This document shows, piece by piece, positions 56,144 through 64,000 of a stretch of DNA of 64,000 bases (within the stretch, counting starts at the first letter, position 1; each line of letters begins with the position of its first letter). Position numbers and translations under genes: made by a program. Source of the DNA: Hymenobacter nivis (GTDB lineage: Bacteria; Bacteroidota; Bacteroidia; Cytophagales; Hymenobacteraceae). The stretch covers positions 62,001 through 126,000 of the forward strand of contig NZ_RCYZ01000003.1 in assembly GCF_006439025.1 (NCBI RefSeq), read 5' to 3'. The notes below the pieces were generated by a model, which worked only from the letters and a program-made list of their open reading frames with translations, did no database searches and was not told where the DNA came from.

Positions 56144-57076
56144 ATGCCGACGCCCGTATCCCGTTTTCTTCGCCGCACGGCCCTGGGGCTGCTGCTGGCG
56201 CTTTGCTTCGCTGGGGCCGCCGGGGCCCAAACCGAGGCCCCGGCGGCCACCGGCATCATCCAGGAAATTACCAACGTGGTGGGCCTGCAGCCGCGCTTTG
56301 AGCTGCGCGCCACCCGCGACGTGGACAACGCCGCGGCCGTGGTGTACGGCGGCAAGCGCTACCTGCTCTACAATCCCGATTTCCTGGCCGCTGTGAACCG
56401 CGCCGGCCGCACCGACTGGGCCGGCATCAGCATTCTGGCCCACGAAATGGGCCACCACCTCAACGGCCACACGCTGCGCGCCGGCGGCTCCAACCCGCAG
56501 GACGAGCTGGAGGCCGACGAATTTTCGGGCTTCGTGCTGCGCAAGCTGGGCGCTAGCCTGGCCCAGGCCCAGGCCGCGCTGGCCGCCGTGGCCGACGACC
56601 AGGGCTCGGCCAGCCACCCCGGGCGCACGCCGCGCCTGGCCGCCATCGGCACGGGCTGGCGGCGCGCCGAAACCCAGATTGCCGCCAGCCGCCAGGGCCC
56701 CACGCCGTCGGCCGCACCCGTGGCCATTGCCCCGGCCGTGCGCCGCGCCGTGGGGGCCCCGGCCCGCCGCAGCCAGGCCGATGAGGCTGACAACGAAGAC
56801 GATGACAACACCAGCGCTTCTGCTACGCCGGTGCGCCTGGTGGGCCAGCTCACCTTCCGCAACCACCCCGACCAGCCCTACTACCTCACCAGCGGCCTGA
56901 ACGTGGTGCGCGTGGCCGACGACGACACGCCCGTGGTGGTGGGCCACCTCACGCGCACCAACAGCACCGATTTCCCCTACGTGCTGGTGGACGGCCGGCA
57001 GCGCCGCTTGTTCATTGCGGCCGGCGGCGACGTGTACGACACCCAGGGCCAGCGCGTGGCCACCCTCCGCCAATAG
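56144..57076 (+). CDS. Exported M48-like zinc metallopeptidase
   Basis: 310 residues with a signal peptide (ALGLLLALCFAGAAGAQ). Zinc site: H100-E101-x-x-H104 in ILAHEMGHHLNGH and the third ligand Glu in DELEADEFSG (E121 or E123). After the catalytic domain comes an Ala/Pro linker with an acidic run (QADEADNEDDDNT) and a C-terminal beta domain (RLVGQLTFRNHPDQPYYLTSG...). This two-domain layout (M48-like head plus unknown tail) is typical of small Bacteroidota lipoprotein-like peptidases. Substrate unknown. It ends 71 nt before the S9 peptidase gene on the same strand. Confidence 0.86.
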   Translation: MPTPVSRFLRRTALGLLLALCFAGAAGAQTEAPAATGIIQEITNVVGLQPRFELRATRDVDNAAAVVYGGKRYLLYNPDFLAAVNRAGRTDWAGISILAHEMGHHLNGHTLRAGGSNPQDELEADEFSGFVLRKLGASLAQAQAALAAVADDQGSASHPGRTPRLAAIGTGWRRAETQIAASRQGPTPSAAPVAIAPAVRRAVGAPARRSQADEADNEDDDNTSASATPVRLVGQLTFRNHPDQPYYLTSGLNVVRVADDDTPVVVGHLTRTNSTDFPYVLVDGRQRRLFIAAGGDVYDTQGQRVATLRQ

Positions 57077-57147
57077 GGCCCCGGGGCCGGCGGTGTCGCG
57101 CGGGGGCCCTAATTTCAGGCCCTCAAACCCCTCCCCTTTTCTCACGC

Positions 57148-59319
57148 ATGATACAATACATTGCCCGCCGTGCGGGCATGGCCGGGGCCCTGCTGCTGGC
57201 CGGCACCGCCGCCACGCAAGCCCAGGTGGGCCCCGGCACCCAGTGGACCAAAGACGGCTACGGCTACTTCCAGGTACAGCAAGACGAAGTCGTGCAGCTC
57301 GACGCCCGCAAGCCGGGCGCGGGCACCACCCTCCTCAGCAAGCAGCAGCTCACGCCCGCCGGCCAGTCGGCCCCGCTAAAAGTGCGCCGCTTCTCGCTTT
57401 CTGACGATGGCCAGCGGGTGCTGCTGAACACCAATACCAAGAAAGTGTGGCGCTACGACACCCGCGGCGACTACTGGGTGTACGACCTGAAAGCCAAGCA
57501 GCTCGTGCAGCTCGGCAAGGGCCGGCCGGAGTCGTCGCTGATGTTCGCCAAGTTCTCGCCCGACGGCGGCAAGGTGGCCTACGTGAGCGAGCACAACCTG
57601 TACGTGGAGAACCTGGCCGACCACGCCATCACGCAGCTCACCACCGACGGCACCGACCGCCTCATCAACGGCACCTTCGACTGGGTGTACGAGGAGGAGC
57701 TGGACTGCCGCGACGGCTTCCGCTGGGCCCCCAACGGCCAGAGCCTGGCCTACTGGCAGCTCGACGCCACCAAGACGCGCAACTACCTGATGCTGAACAC
57801 CACGGCGGCGCTCTACCCCTACACCGTGCCCGTGGAGTACCCCGTGGTGGGCGAAGACCCCAGCCGCTGCCGCGTGGGCGTGGTGCCCGTGGCCGGGGGC
57901 CCCACTAAGTGGATGGAGGCACCCGGCGACGCCGTGCAGCACTACCTGCCGCGCATGGAGTGGGCCGGCCCCAACGAGCTGATCATGCAACAGCTGAACC
58001 GCCGCCAGAACGAGAGCAAAATCCTGCTTTGCAACGCCACCACCGGGGCCGCCAAGGCCATTTACACCGACACCGACAAGGCTTGGATTGACGCCAAGGA
58101 CGGCGCCGTGGGCTGGAACTGGATTGAGGGCGGCAAGAAGTTCGTGTGGGCCAGCGAGAAGGACGGCTGGCGCCACCTCTACGCCGTGGACCGCGCCGGC
58201 CACGAGCAGCTGCTCACCAAGGGCAACTACGACGTGATTAGCCTGGAGGCCATCGACGAGCGCGGCGGCACCGTGTACTTCATGGCCTCGCCCGCCAACG
58301 CCACCCAAACCTACCTCTACCGCGTGCCGCTGAAGGGCGGCGTGGCCACCCGCGTGACGCCCGCCGCCGAGGCCGGCACGAACGGTTACGACATCTCGCC
58401 CAACGGCAAAATTGCCCTGCACAACCACTCCAGCGCCAGCGCCTTCCCCACCGCCGACGTGGTGAGCCTGCCCGCCCACCAGCGCCTGAGCGGCGGCGAA
58501 GTGCCCGAGCAGGCCAAGAGCTTCAAGCTCCCCAAAACGGAGTTTTTCCAGGTGAAAACCGCCGACGGCGTGACCCTGGACGGCTGGATGGTGAAGCCCA
58601 CCAACTTCGACCCCGCCAAGAAATACCCCATCGTGTTCATGGTGTACGGCGAGCCCGCCAGCCAAACCGTGGTCGACCGCTTCGGCACGGGCCTCAACCG
58701 CCTCTACCAGGGCAGCATGGCCGACGACGGCTACATCTACGCCTCGCTCGACAACCGGGGGGCCCCCGCGCCGCGCGGCCGCGAGTTCCGCAAGGCCATC
58801 TACCACAACATTGGCAGCCTCAACATCCGCGACCAGGCCCTGGGGGCCCAGGAAGTGCTGAAGAACAGCTTTGTGGACACGAGTCGCGTGGCGGTGTGGG
58901 GCTGGAGCGGCGGCGGCTCCAGCACGCTCAACCTGCTGATGCAGTACCCCAAAATCTACCAGACCGGCATCTCCATCGCCGCCGTGGATAACCAGCTGAA
59001 TTACGACAACATCTACCAGGAGCGCTACATGGGCCTGCTGCCCGAAGACCGGCACTTCTTCGTGGATAATTCGCCCCTGGCCCACGCCAAAGACCTGCGC
59101 GGCCACCTACTGCTCATCCACGGCACCGGCGACGACAACGTGCACTACAACAACGCCGAGCAGATGATCAACGAACTGGTGAAGAACAACAAAACCTTCC
59201 AGCTGATGAGCTACCCCAACCGCACGCACAGCATCTCAGAAGGCGAAGGCACCAGCCGCCACCTCTCCAGCACCTTCACCAAATTCCTGCGGGAAAACTG
59301 CCCCCCCGGCGGCCGCTAG
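57148..59319 (+). CDS. S9-family peptidase (dipeptidyl-peptidase IV type)
   Basis: 723 residues with a signal peptide (AGALLLAGTAATQAQ). An N-terminal beta-propeller (DPPIV_N; TFDWVYEEELDCRDGFRW with the Glu-Glu pair that grips the substrate N-terminus) is followed by the alpha/beta hydrolase. Catalytic Ser is in VWGWSGGGSS, Asp in HGTGDDNVHYN, His in RTHSISEG. It should remove N-terminal dipeptides (often X-Pro) in the periplasm. Preceded by the M48-like gene and followed by a small protein gene. Confidence 0.95.
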   Translation: MIQYIARRAGMAGALLLAGTAATQAQVGPGTQWTKDGYGYFQVQQDEVVQLDARKPGAGTTLLSKQQLTPAGQSAPLKVRRFSLSDDGQRVLLNTNTKKVWRYDTRGDYWVYDLKAKQLVQLGKGRPESSLMFAKFSPDGGKVAYVSEHNLYVENLADHAITQLTTDGTDRLINGTFDWVYEEELDCRDGFRWAPNGQSLAYWQLDATKTRNYLMLNTTAALYPYTVPVEYPVVGEDPSRCRVGVVPVAGGPTKWMEAPGDAVQHYLPRMEWAGPNELIMQQLNRRQNESKILLCNATTGAAKAIYTDTDKAWIDAKDGAVGWNWIEGGKKFVWASEKDGWRHLYAVDRAGHEQLLTKGNYDVISLEAIDERGGTVYFMASPANATQTYLYRVPLKGGVATRVTPAAEAGTNGYDISPNGKIALHNHSSASAFPTADVVSLPAHQRLSGGEVPEQAKSFKLPKTEFFQVKTADGVTLDGWMVKPTNFDPAKKYPIVFMVYGEPASQTVVDRFGTGLNRLYQGSMADDGYIYASLDNRGAPAPRGREFRKAIYHNIGSLNIRDQALGAQEVLKNSFVDTSRVAVWGWSGGGSSTLNLLMQYPKIYQTGISIAAVDNQLNYDNIYQERYMGLLPEDRHFFVDNSPLAHAKDLRGHLLLIHGTGDDNVHYNNAEQMINELVKNNKTFQLMSYPNRTHSISEGEGTSRHLSSTFTKFLRENCPPGGR

Positions 59320-59387
59320 GGCCCCCAGCGGCGGTAATTCCGGGGCCCCACTTGGCAGGCTTAATTAATTCTCAAACCCTTCATTCA

Positions 59388-59825
59388 ATGCTGATGGATT
59401 TCATTCAGAAAGTCGTCGTGGCCACTGGCTTGGTCCTCTTGCCTACCGCAACGTTTGCCCAGCATTCGAAGGCGCTGGTTTACGAGAAAACCCAGGTTGA
59501 GCCCGACCAGGAAAGCAGCCCGTTGGGGGTAGCAACCGATGAATTCAAAGGAATCCACGTCATCTCCACCAGCGTGCGGGGAGTGCGCGGAGCCAACGGC
59601 GTAGTTTACTGGGTGAGCAAGGACAAGGCCACTTTGTCGGCGTATGAGGGCGAACGGCTGCTCTGGCGCACCAATGTGGGCAAGGCTTTCAAAGCTGATT
59701 TTGCGCAGCCACAAATTGAGAAGTTGGTTTTCGCGTCAAACGTGATTTTCGTATCCGTTAATAACAATGGATTTGCTGAAGTTGACCGCAAAACCGGGCA
59801 AGTAGGCAGCAAAACGGTGGATTAA
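59388..59825 (+). CDS. Small exported hypothetical protein
   Basis: 145 residues from the ATG at 59388 (a second Met two codons later is possible). Signal peptide VVVATGLVLLPTATFAQ. The mature part is beta-rich with mixed composition (GVATDEFKGIHVISTSVRGVRGA; LLWRTNVGKAFKADFAQ; VSVNNNGFAEVDRKTG). It has noticeably lower GC and different codon use from its neighbours, which might hint at later acquisition. No family recognised. It is followed closely by the Fpg gene. Confidence 0.75.
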   Translation: MLMDFIQKVVVATGLVLLPTATFAQHSKALVYEKTQVEPDQESSPLGVATDEFKGIHVISTSVRGVRGANGVVYWVSKDKATLSAYEGERLLWRTNVGKAFKADFAQPQIEKLVFASNVIFVSVNNNGFAEVDRKTGQVGSKTVD

Positions 59826-59916
59826 AGCAGCTGCGGCGGGTGGTTGAGCAGAAAGCGTGAACAAAGCCGTTCGCCTTTCTCTTAACCACCCGCCGCTGCT
59901 CTTTTATTCCTTCCCA

Positions 59917-60768
59917 ATGCCCGAATTACCCGAAGTCGAAACCTACCGCCGTTTTATTGATGAAGTGGCCGTGGGCCAGACCATTACCGGCCTCGCCGTG
60001 AACGACGCCCACGTGCTGGCCGTGCCCGAAGCCGAGCTGCGCGCCGGCCTGCTGGGCCGCACCATCACCGGCACCAGCCGCCTGGGCAAAAACTGCTTCG
60101 TAGAGCTCGACAACGGCCGCCTGCTGGTGCTGCACTTCGGCATGACCGGCGACATTGGGGCCTACCGCGACGCCCCCGACGCCCCGCGCTTCACCCGCGT
60201 GGCCTGGCACCTGAGCGACTCGGGACTCAATCTGGCCTTCATCGACCCGCGCAAGTTCGGCCGCATCCGCTTGGCCGACAGCGCCGAAGCGTATCAAAAA
60301 GCCAAGAAACTAGGCCCCGACGCGCTGCAAATCACCGCCGCCGAACTATACGCGAAACTCAGCCGCCGCCGGGTGTTCGTCAAGCCGCTGCTGCTCGACC
60401 AGGGCCTCACCGCCGGCCTCGGCAACTGGATTGTGGACGAGGTGCTGTTCCAGGCCAAACTCCACCCCGAGCGCATCGGCAACTCGCTGATCGAAAAGGA
60501 AGTGGGGGCCCTGCACGCCGCCATCCAGCTGGTGCTCACCACCGCCATTCAGCACGAGGCCAACTACCGCAACTTCCCCAAGTCGTTCCTTATCCACGCC
60601 CGTGAGTGGGACGAGTCAGCCACGCCGGGCTCCGACGCGCACACGTTTTGCCCCCGCCACCCTAAGGTGAAAATTGAGAAAACCTACGTGGGCGGCCGGG
60701 CCACCTACACCTGCCCCAAGTGCCAGCCCACGCCGGTTGCAGCAGCCGAGAAAAGCGGCGCGTCTTAA
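59917..60768 (+). CDS. mutM: Formamidopyrimidine-DNA glycosylase (Fpg/MutM-like)
   Basis: 283 residues from the ATG at 59917, giving the required MPELPEVETYRR start (catalytic P2, E3). K58 in SRLGKNCFVEL matches the beta-hairpin Lys of the family. The H2TH region (LLLDQGLTAGLGNWIVDEVLF) and a C-terminal zinc finger follow. The finger reads CPRH...CPKC rather than the usual CxxC...CxxC, so the second ligand is His instead of Cys. It removes 8-oxoguanine and other oxidised bases from DNA. Cytoplasmic; monocistronic, with a palindrome after it. Confidence 0.93.
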   Translation: MPELPEVETYRRFIDEVAVGQTITGLAVNDAHVLAVPEAELRAGLLGRTITGTSRLGKNCFVELDNGRLLVLHFGMTGDIGAYRDAPDAPRFTRVAWHLSDSGLNLAFIDPRKFGRIRLADSAEAYQKAKKLGPDALQITAAELYAKLSRRRVFVKPLLLDQGLTAGLGNWIVDEVLFQAKLHPERIGNSLIEKEVGALHAAIQLVLTTAIQHEANYRNFPKSFLIHAREWDESATPGSDAHTFCPRHPKVKIEKTYVGGRATYTCPKCQPTPVAAAEKSGAS

Positions 60769-60796
60769 TTAATTTTCAGGAATACTCTATCGCAGC

Positions 60797-60878
60797 AGAA
60801 CGTCACACAGAGCGCAGCATCTTTCCCGCGGCAGTAATTAATCACGCGGGAAAGATGCTGCGCTCTGTATAACGTTCT
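60797..60878. repeat. Family A dispersed palindrome, copy 3
   Basis: Arms of 34 nt (60797-60830 and 60845-60878) match at 32 positions; left arm begins AGAACGTCACACAGAGCGCA. It lies between the convergent Fpg and GH89 genes and could terminate both. Confidence 0.85.
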
Positions 60879-60918
60879 AATAACTTCCTGAACGTGTGTG
60901 GTCTGCCACCTCAGTTCC

Positions 60919-63123
60919 CTATCGGTAAGCGGCGGCTACCTGGGTGCGATACTTTTTATAAACTCGCTGCGCCTCCGCAATGCTTTGGCCCGAAGTGGCG
61001 GTGGGGAAGTCTTTGCGGGTATTCACCCAGCGCCATTCCCAGGCTTTAATTTGCTGCTCAAATAATTTAATATCCGCCGGCTTGCCGGTTGCCAGCGAAT
61101 TATTCAGCACCACAAAAAACTGCTGCCACCGGGCTTTGTAGAAATCGGTTAATAACCCGCTCCACTGCCGGTTCGAGTATTCGTTCAGGGGGCTTTCCGC
61201 GTCGCCCCACAGCGTAATTAAATCTTTGGCGTTTCGCTCGTACAGCGCCTTTTCGCTGGGGGTAGTTCCCCACTTGCGGGCGTCGGCCACCCAGGGCCCC
61301 AGCAGAAAATCTTTGCGAGTAGCCAGCAGCCGGTCCTCGTCGTCCATCAGCGCCAGAAACTGCGCGCTGTATTTCTTAAAATCAGCGGCATTTTTCTGTT
61401 GGTACGCCTGCGCCAGCCGCTGTTGCAACGGCAGCGCATAATTGGCCAGCACCTGCCGCGACACGTCCACCAGATCGTACTGAAAACCGTCGCTTTTAGC
61501 GCAGGCCGGCGCGGCTTTTATTAAATAATCCCAGGCCGGCAGCAGGCTTTTGGGTGCGTAGTTAAGCGTCGTTTTCGTCCACCGGGCCACCGAATCCAGC
61601 GTGGGCCGGCCCACCATAATGGACTCCGCACCATCCCGGATTTTCTGCCCATTGTAGGCCGTGGTCCGCAGTATTTGCCACGCAGCCAGCCCGTTGGCAT
61701 CGTCGTGGCCGTAGCGGTTGCGTACATAGCCGCTCAGCCAATTAGTTAATTCGGGGGCGGCAGTTTGCCAGGTGTGCTCGGTCATCAGCTCGTACAGCAC
61801 CGGGTTCTGCTCAATTCCTTCCATCGTCAGGCCGATGCCCACCATTTTCCCCGCGGCGTCGTCGTGCAGGGCGGCTGGGGGGCCCTGGGCCACGCCGTCC
61901 ATACGGCCAAACATGCTGATGTTGCCGCCGAAATTGTGCAACATGTTCCATATCCAGGGCTTGCCATAAAACGCATTCGTCCGCTTCCAGATGGGCTCAA
62001 TTTCCGCCGCCAAATCGAGCAGAATCATCTTATCGTCCGGCACCGCTTTCAGCAGCGCCTCAATTTGCGGTGCTTTCCAAAACTTCCGGTCGCTGTAAAA
62101 CAGCCAGCCCTGCATCACCCACACCGCCTGCGGGTCGGCGCGCCGCATGCCTTCGTAAATGCGGGCGCTCAGCTTGCCCAGAAACTCTGGGTTGTCCGAC
62201 GGCGGCTCGTTCTCATTGAACGTGTCGGCCGAATACAAATGGTCGGTACCGTAAAGTTTGGTTTGCGCCTCCAAAAACCGCTTCCCCACCTCGGCAAACA
62301 GCGGGTCCTCCGAATCGAGGATGTACGTATCGGCGAAGCCGTTCGTCCAGTTGGTTTGCTTAAGCTTGGCGTTGGGGTAGCGCTTTTTGAACGCGGCGGG
62401 CACGTGGCCCGTAAAGGCCGGCAGCACCGGCGTCATGCCCAAAGCGCGCTCCCGGGCCAGTATTTTCTGCTGCAGCTCCCGGTGGCTGGTCATCCAGCTC
62501 TGGGGCAGGGGCCCGCCCCAGCCGTCGAGGTTGCCCATGTAGAACCAGCCGAAATAGGCAGGCCCGCTAAAAAAACCCTGCAAATCGTCGGCAGTAAAGC
62601 CCATGTCCTGGTACACCTGCTGCCACACGTACTCTTGCCCGGTGATGGCCAGTGGCATGTTGATGCCGTGCAGCGCCATCCAGTCGATTTCTTTTTCCCA
62701 GCGCGCCCAGTCCCACCAGCTCATGCTGTAGCTGTAGGTACAGTAATTTAAATAATAGCGGTAGGTGTACGGCGTGGCCTTGTGCACCTTCGCCGGCACG
62801 CGGGGGAGCACCGCTGGCAAGCGCATGTTCACGCCGTTCCAGGTGATTTGGCAGTGCGCGTACTCGCGCAAATAATAATAAAGTGCCGAGCCAATTACGC
62901 CGGCATCGTTGCCGCGTAAAACTATCTTATCGCCTTTGCTCTCAATCTCAAAAACGTCTTTCCCCTCAGCAGCGGGCAGCTCTTCGACCACAAAATTGGC
63001 CGCTTTGGCCAACACCGTGCGCGCAATGAGCGAATCCGCCGCATTTTTGTTTAACTGCCCGTAGGCCCGGGGCCCTAAGCACAAGCCAACGAGCAAAGAG
63101 AGGAGAAGAGTAGTTTTTTTCAT
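60919..63123 (-). CDS. Alpha-N-acetylglucosaminidase (GH89, NAGLU-like)
   Basis: 734 residues from the ATG at 63123 (MKKTTLLLSLLVGLCLGPRAYG, a signal peptide). An N-terminal alpha/beta domain is followed by the (beta/alpha)8 barrel with WWDWARWEKEIDWMALHGINMPLAITGQEYVW, a typical GH89 stretch. The two catalytic Glu are in SADTFNENEPPS and LTMEGIEQNP, then the long C-terminal helical domain. It should cleave terminal alpha-GlcNAc from glycans such as mucin or heparan-type chains. Length matches human NAGLU (743). Together with NagA it suggests use of GlcNAc. Confidence 0.95.
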   Translation of the reverse strand: MKKTTLLLSLLVGLCLGPRAYGQLNKNAADSLIARTVLAKAANFVVEELPAAEGKDVFEIESKGDKIVLRGNDAGVIGSALYYYLREYAHCQITWNGVNMRLPAVLPRVPAKVHKATPYTYRYYLNYCTYSYSMSWWDWARWEKEIDWMALHGINMPLAITGQEYVWQQVYQDMGFTADDLQGFFSGPAYFGWFYMGNLDGWGGPLPQSWMTSHRELQQKILARERALGMTPVLPAFTGHVPAAFKKRYPNAKLKQTNWTNGFADTYILDSEDPLFAEVGKRFLEAQTKLYGTDHLYSADTFNENEPPSDNPEFLGKLSARIYEGMRRADPQAVWVMQGWLFYSDRKFWKAPQIEALLKAVPDDKMILLDLAAEIEPIWKRTNAFYGKPWIWNMLHNFGGNISMFGRMDGVAQGPPAALHDDAAGKMVGIGLTMEGIEQNPVLYELMTEHTWQTAAPELTNWLSGYVRNRYGHDDANGLAAWQILRTTAYNGQKIRDGAESIMVGRPTLDSVARWTKTTLNYAPKSLLPAWDYLIKAAPACAKSDGFQYDLVDVSRQVLANYALPLQQRLAQAYQQKNAADFKKYSAQFLALMDDEDRLLATRKDFLLGPWVADARKWGTTPSEKALYERNAKDLITLWGDAESPLNEYSNRQWSGLLTDFYKARWQQFFVVLNNSLATGKPADIKLFEQQIKAWEWRWVNTRKDFPTATSGQSIAEAQRVYKKYRTQVAAAYR

Positions 63124-63193
63124 GCAGCGCAAATTTTCTTTTTTCTACAAAAGTTATTTCTATTCAGCAAATATGGCAGCTAATTGTGCAGCT

Positions 63194-63517
63194 TCATAGC
63201 ATGTAGGCGCACGAGCCCAGCCCAATCAAAAACACCAACAGGCCCGCTAGCGCAAAGCCGTTTACCCAGCGCGGGCGCCGCAGCAGCGCCGCCACAAAGA
63301 GGGCCAGCAAGTCGAACCCGCCCAACCCCAGCATTGCCAGAAACATGCCGTAGGCCACGTCGCGCGGGTGCGGGTCCCCGGTCATGTGGTCGGGCTCTGC
63401 CAGGGAGCGCACCAGGGCCCCAAGCAGCAGCAGCAGCGCGGCGTTGAGCAGCAGCGGCACCCACAGCCCGCGCTTGGATTCCGGTGGTTTGGCAGGGTCG
63501 GCGGCGGGATTCGGCAT
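63194..63517 (-). CDS. Small membrane protein, paralog 1
   Basis: 107 residues with three membrane segments (about 19-38, 59-81 and 86-106). The C-terminal stretch ALAGLLVFLIGLGSCAYML closely matches that of the next gene upstream. The N-terminus is Pro/Ala-rich (MPNPAADPAKPPESKRG). No family recognised. It is 23 nt downstream of its paralog on the same strand, so the two are co-transcribed. Confidence 0.75.
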   Translation of the reverse strand: MPNPAADPAKPPESKRGLWVPLLLNAALLLLLGALVRSLAEPDHMTGDPHPRDVAYGMFLAMLGLGGFDLLALFVAALLRRPRWVNGFALAGLLVFLIGLGSCAYML

Positions 63518-63540
63518 GCGTAATTAAATTACGTAATCAA

Positions 63541-63831
63541 TTAGTGCATCCCGCCCAGGCCCGACAGCATCAGGCTGCAAATGCCCAAGCCAATTAGAAA
63601 GACCAGCAGCGCCGACAGCAGAAACGCCGCTACCCAATTCAGGCGGCCGAAAATTGCCATAAAAAACGCCGCAATGCCGTTGACCACGGCCAGCGCCACC
63701 ACGGCTCCGAATAGCACCACCGGCTCGCCCTGCGACACCACCGCCACCAGCAGCAGCAAACCCAAATTGACGGCTATTGGCCACGTTTTCGACGATTTGC
63801 CGTTGGGTGCAGGTGGTTGGGGATCGGCCAT
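63541..63831 (-). CDS. Small membrane protein, paralog 2
   Basis: 96 residues, three membrane segments (about 17-34, 40-62 and 67-90), ending LLVFLIGLGICSLMLSGLGG. Same layout and C-terminal motif as the neighbour. Unknown function; probably a duplicated membrane subunit or a small heteromer. The last 169 bp of the window after it hold no gene that I can support. Confidence 0.75.
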   Translation of the reverse strand: MADPQPPAPNGKSSKTWPIAVNLGLLLLVAVVSQGEPVVLFGAVVALAVVNGIAAFFMAIFGRLNWVAAFLLSALLVFLIGLGICSLMLSGLGGMH

Positions 63832-64000
63832 ATTTCACTTGGTAACTGGGTACAAAACAGGCTCCAATCGACTACTATCAGTTGAGCGCGAACACATACC
63901 GAAACCTATCAGCAGCAAGAGCAAAAAAGATAGAAAAAAACCACCCGCATAGCCAACGTCTCGCCTTCGCTCTGTTATAAGAAAAATGAATCCTATAAAT

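Noticed and set aside
28380..60878. Family A and B palindromes as CRISPR repeats
   Set aside because: They are single hairpins far apart, without regular spacing, spacers or cas genes.

Overview
The window is one contiguous piece of a GC-rich Bacteroidota chromosome and looks most like Hymenobacter or a close relative. The signs are a T9SS-type C-terminal sorting domain, Oar-like and CarboxypepD_reg-type TonB-dependent receptors, SusB-like GH97 and GH3/GH89 glycosidases, few Shine-Dalgarno sequences, and a genome-wide taste for the word GGGGCC/GGGGCCC. No rRNA, tRNA, CRISPR array, transposase or phage gene was seen. The assignment to genus is inference; the gene families are read from the sequence.

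Layout. 1-3074: 3' part of an Oar-like outer-membrane receptor. 3264-6333: S1/P1 nuclease, a Lys/Ala-rich histone-H1-like protein, an ECF sigma factor and two small proteins. 6586-17804: TPR protein, HupE/UreJ-like membrane protein, small Cys/His protein, TonB receptor, and two tandem DUF4331 proteins, the second with a T9SS tail. 17906-19350: a compact protein-sorting module (PID-CTERM-like substrate, exosortase, associated membrane protein). 19519-21437: AraC regulator and NAD-dependent epimerase-like protein. 21570-26942: GH97, a STAS-like protein, a BLUF blue-light sensor, and a PQQ-type sugar dehydrogenase followed by its likely cytochrome c. 27049-36027: two-component system divergent from a TolC/HlyD/RND efflux operon that carries an immunity-protein-like gene in its middle. 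36120-43280 (minus strand): YncE-type propeller, PAP2 phosphatase, amidohydrolase, penicillin-acylase-type hydrolase, class II aldolase. 43592-45821: NagA, Crp/Fnr regulator, DUF4260 protein. 45827-49528 (minus): S41 peptidase lipoprotein and a MbnH/MbnP-like pair. 49802-63831: DoxX, ABC exporter, GH3, PPK2, M48-like peptidase, S9 peptidase, Fpg/MutM, GH89, and two small paralogous membrane proteins.

How the parts fit. Most of the window is envelope biology: uptake through TonB receptors, export, surface sorting by two different C-terminal signals (T9SS and exosortase type), and glycan breakdown (GH97, GH3, GH89, NagA). The points most worth following are the exosortase/PID-CTERM trio, the MbnP/MbnH pair outside methanotrophs, the TPR-HupE-TonB-DUF4331 neighbourhood, the immunity-like gene inside the RND operon, two families of dispersed hairpins, and the GGGGCC word bias, which visibly overrides the usual glycine codon choice.
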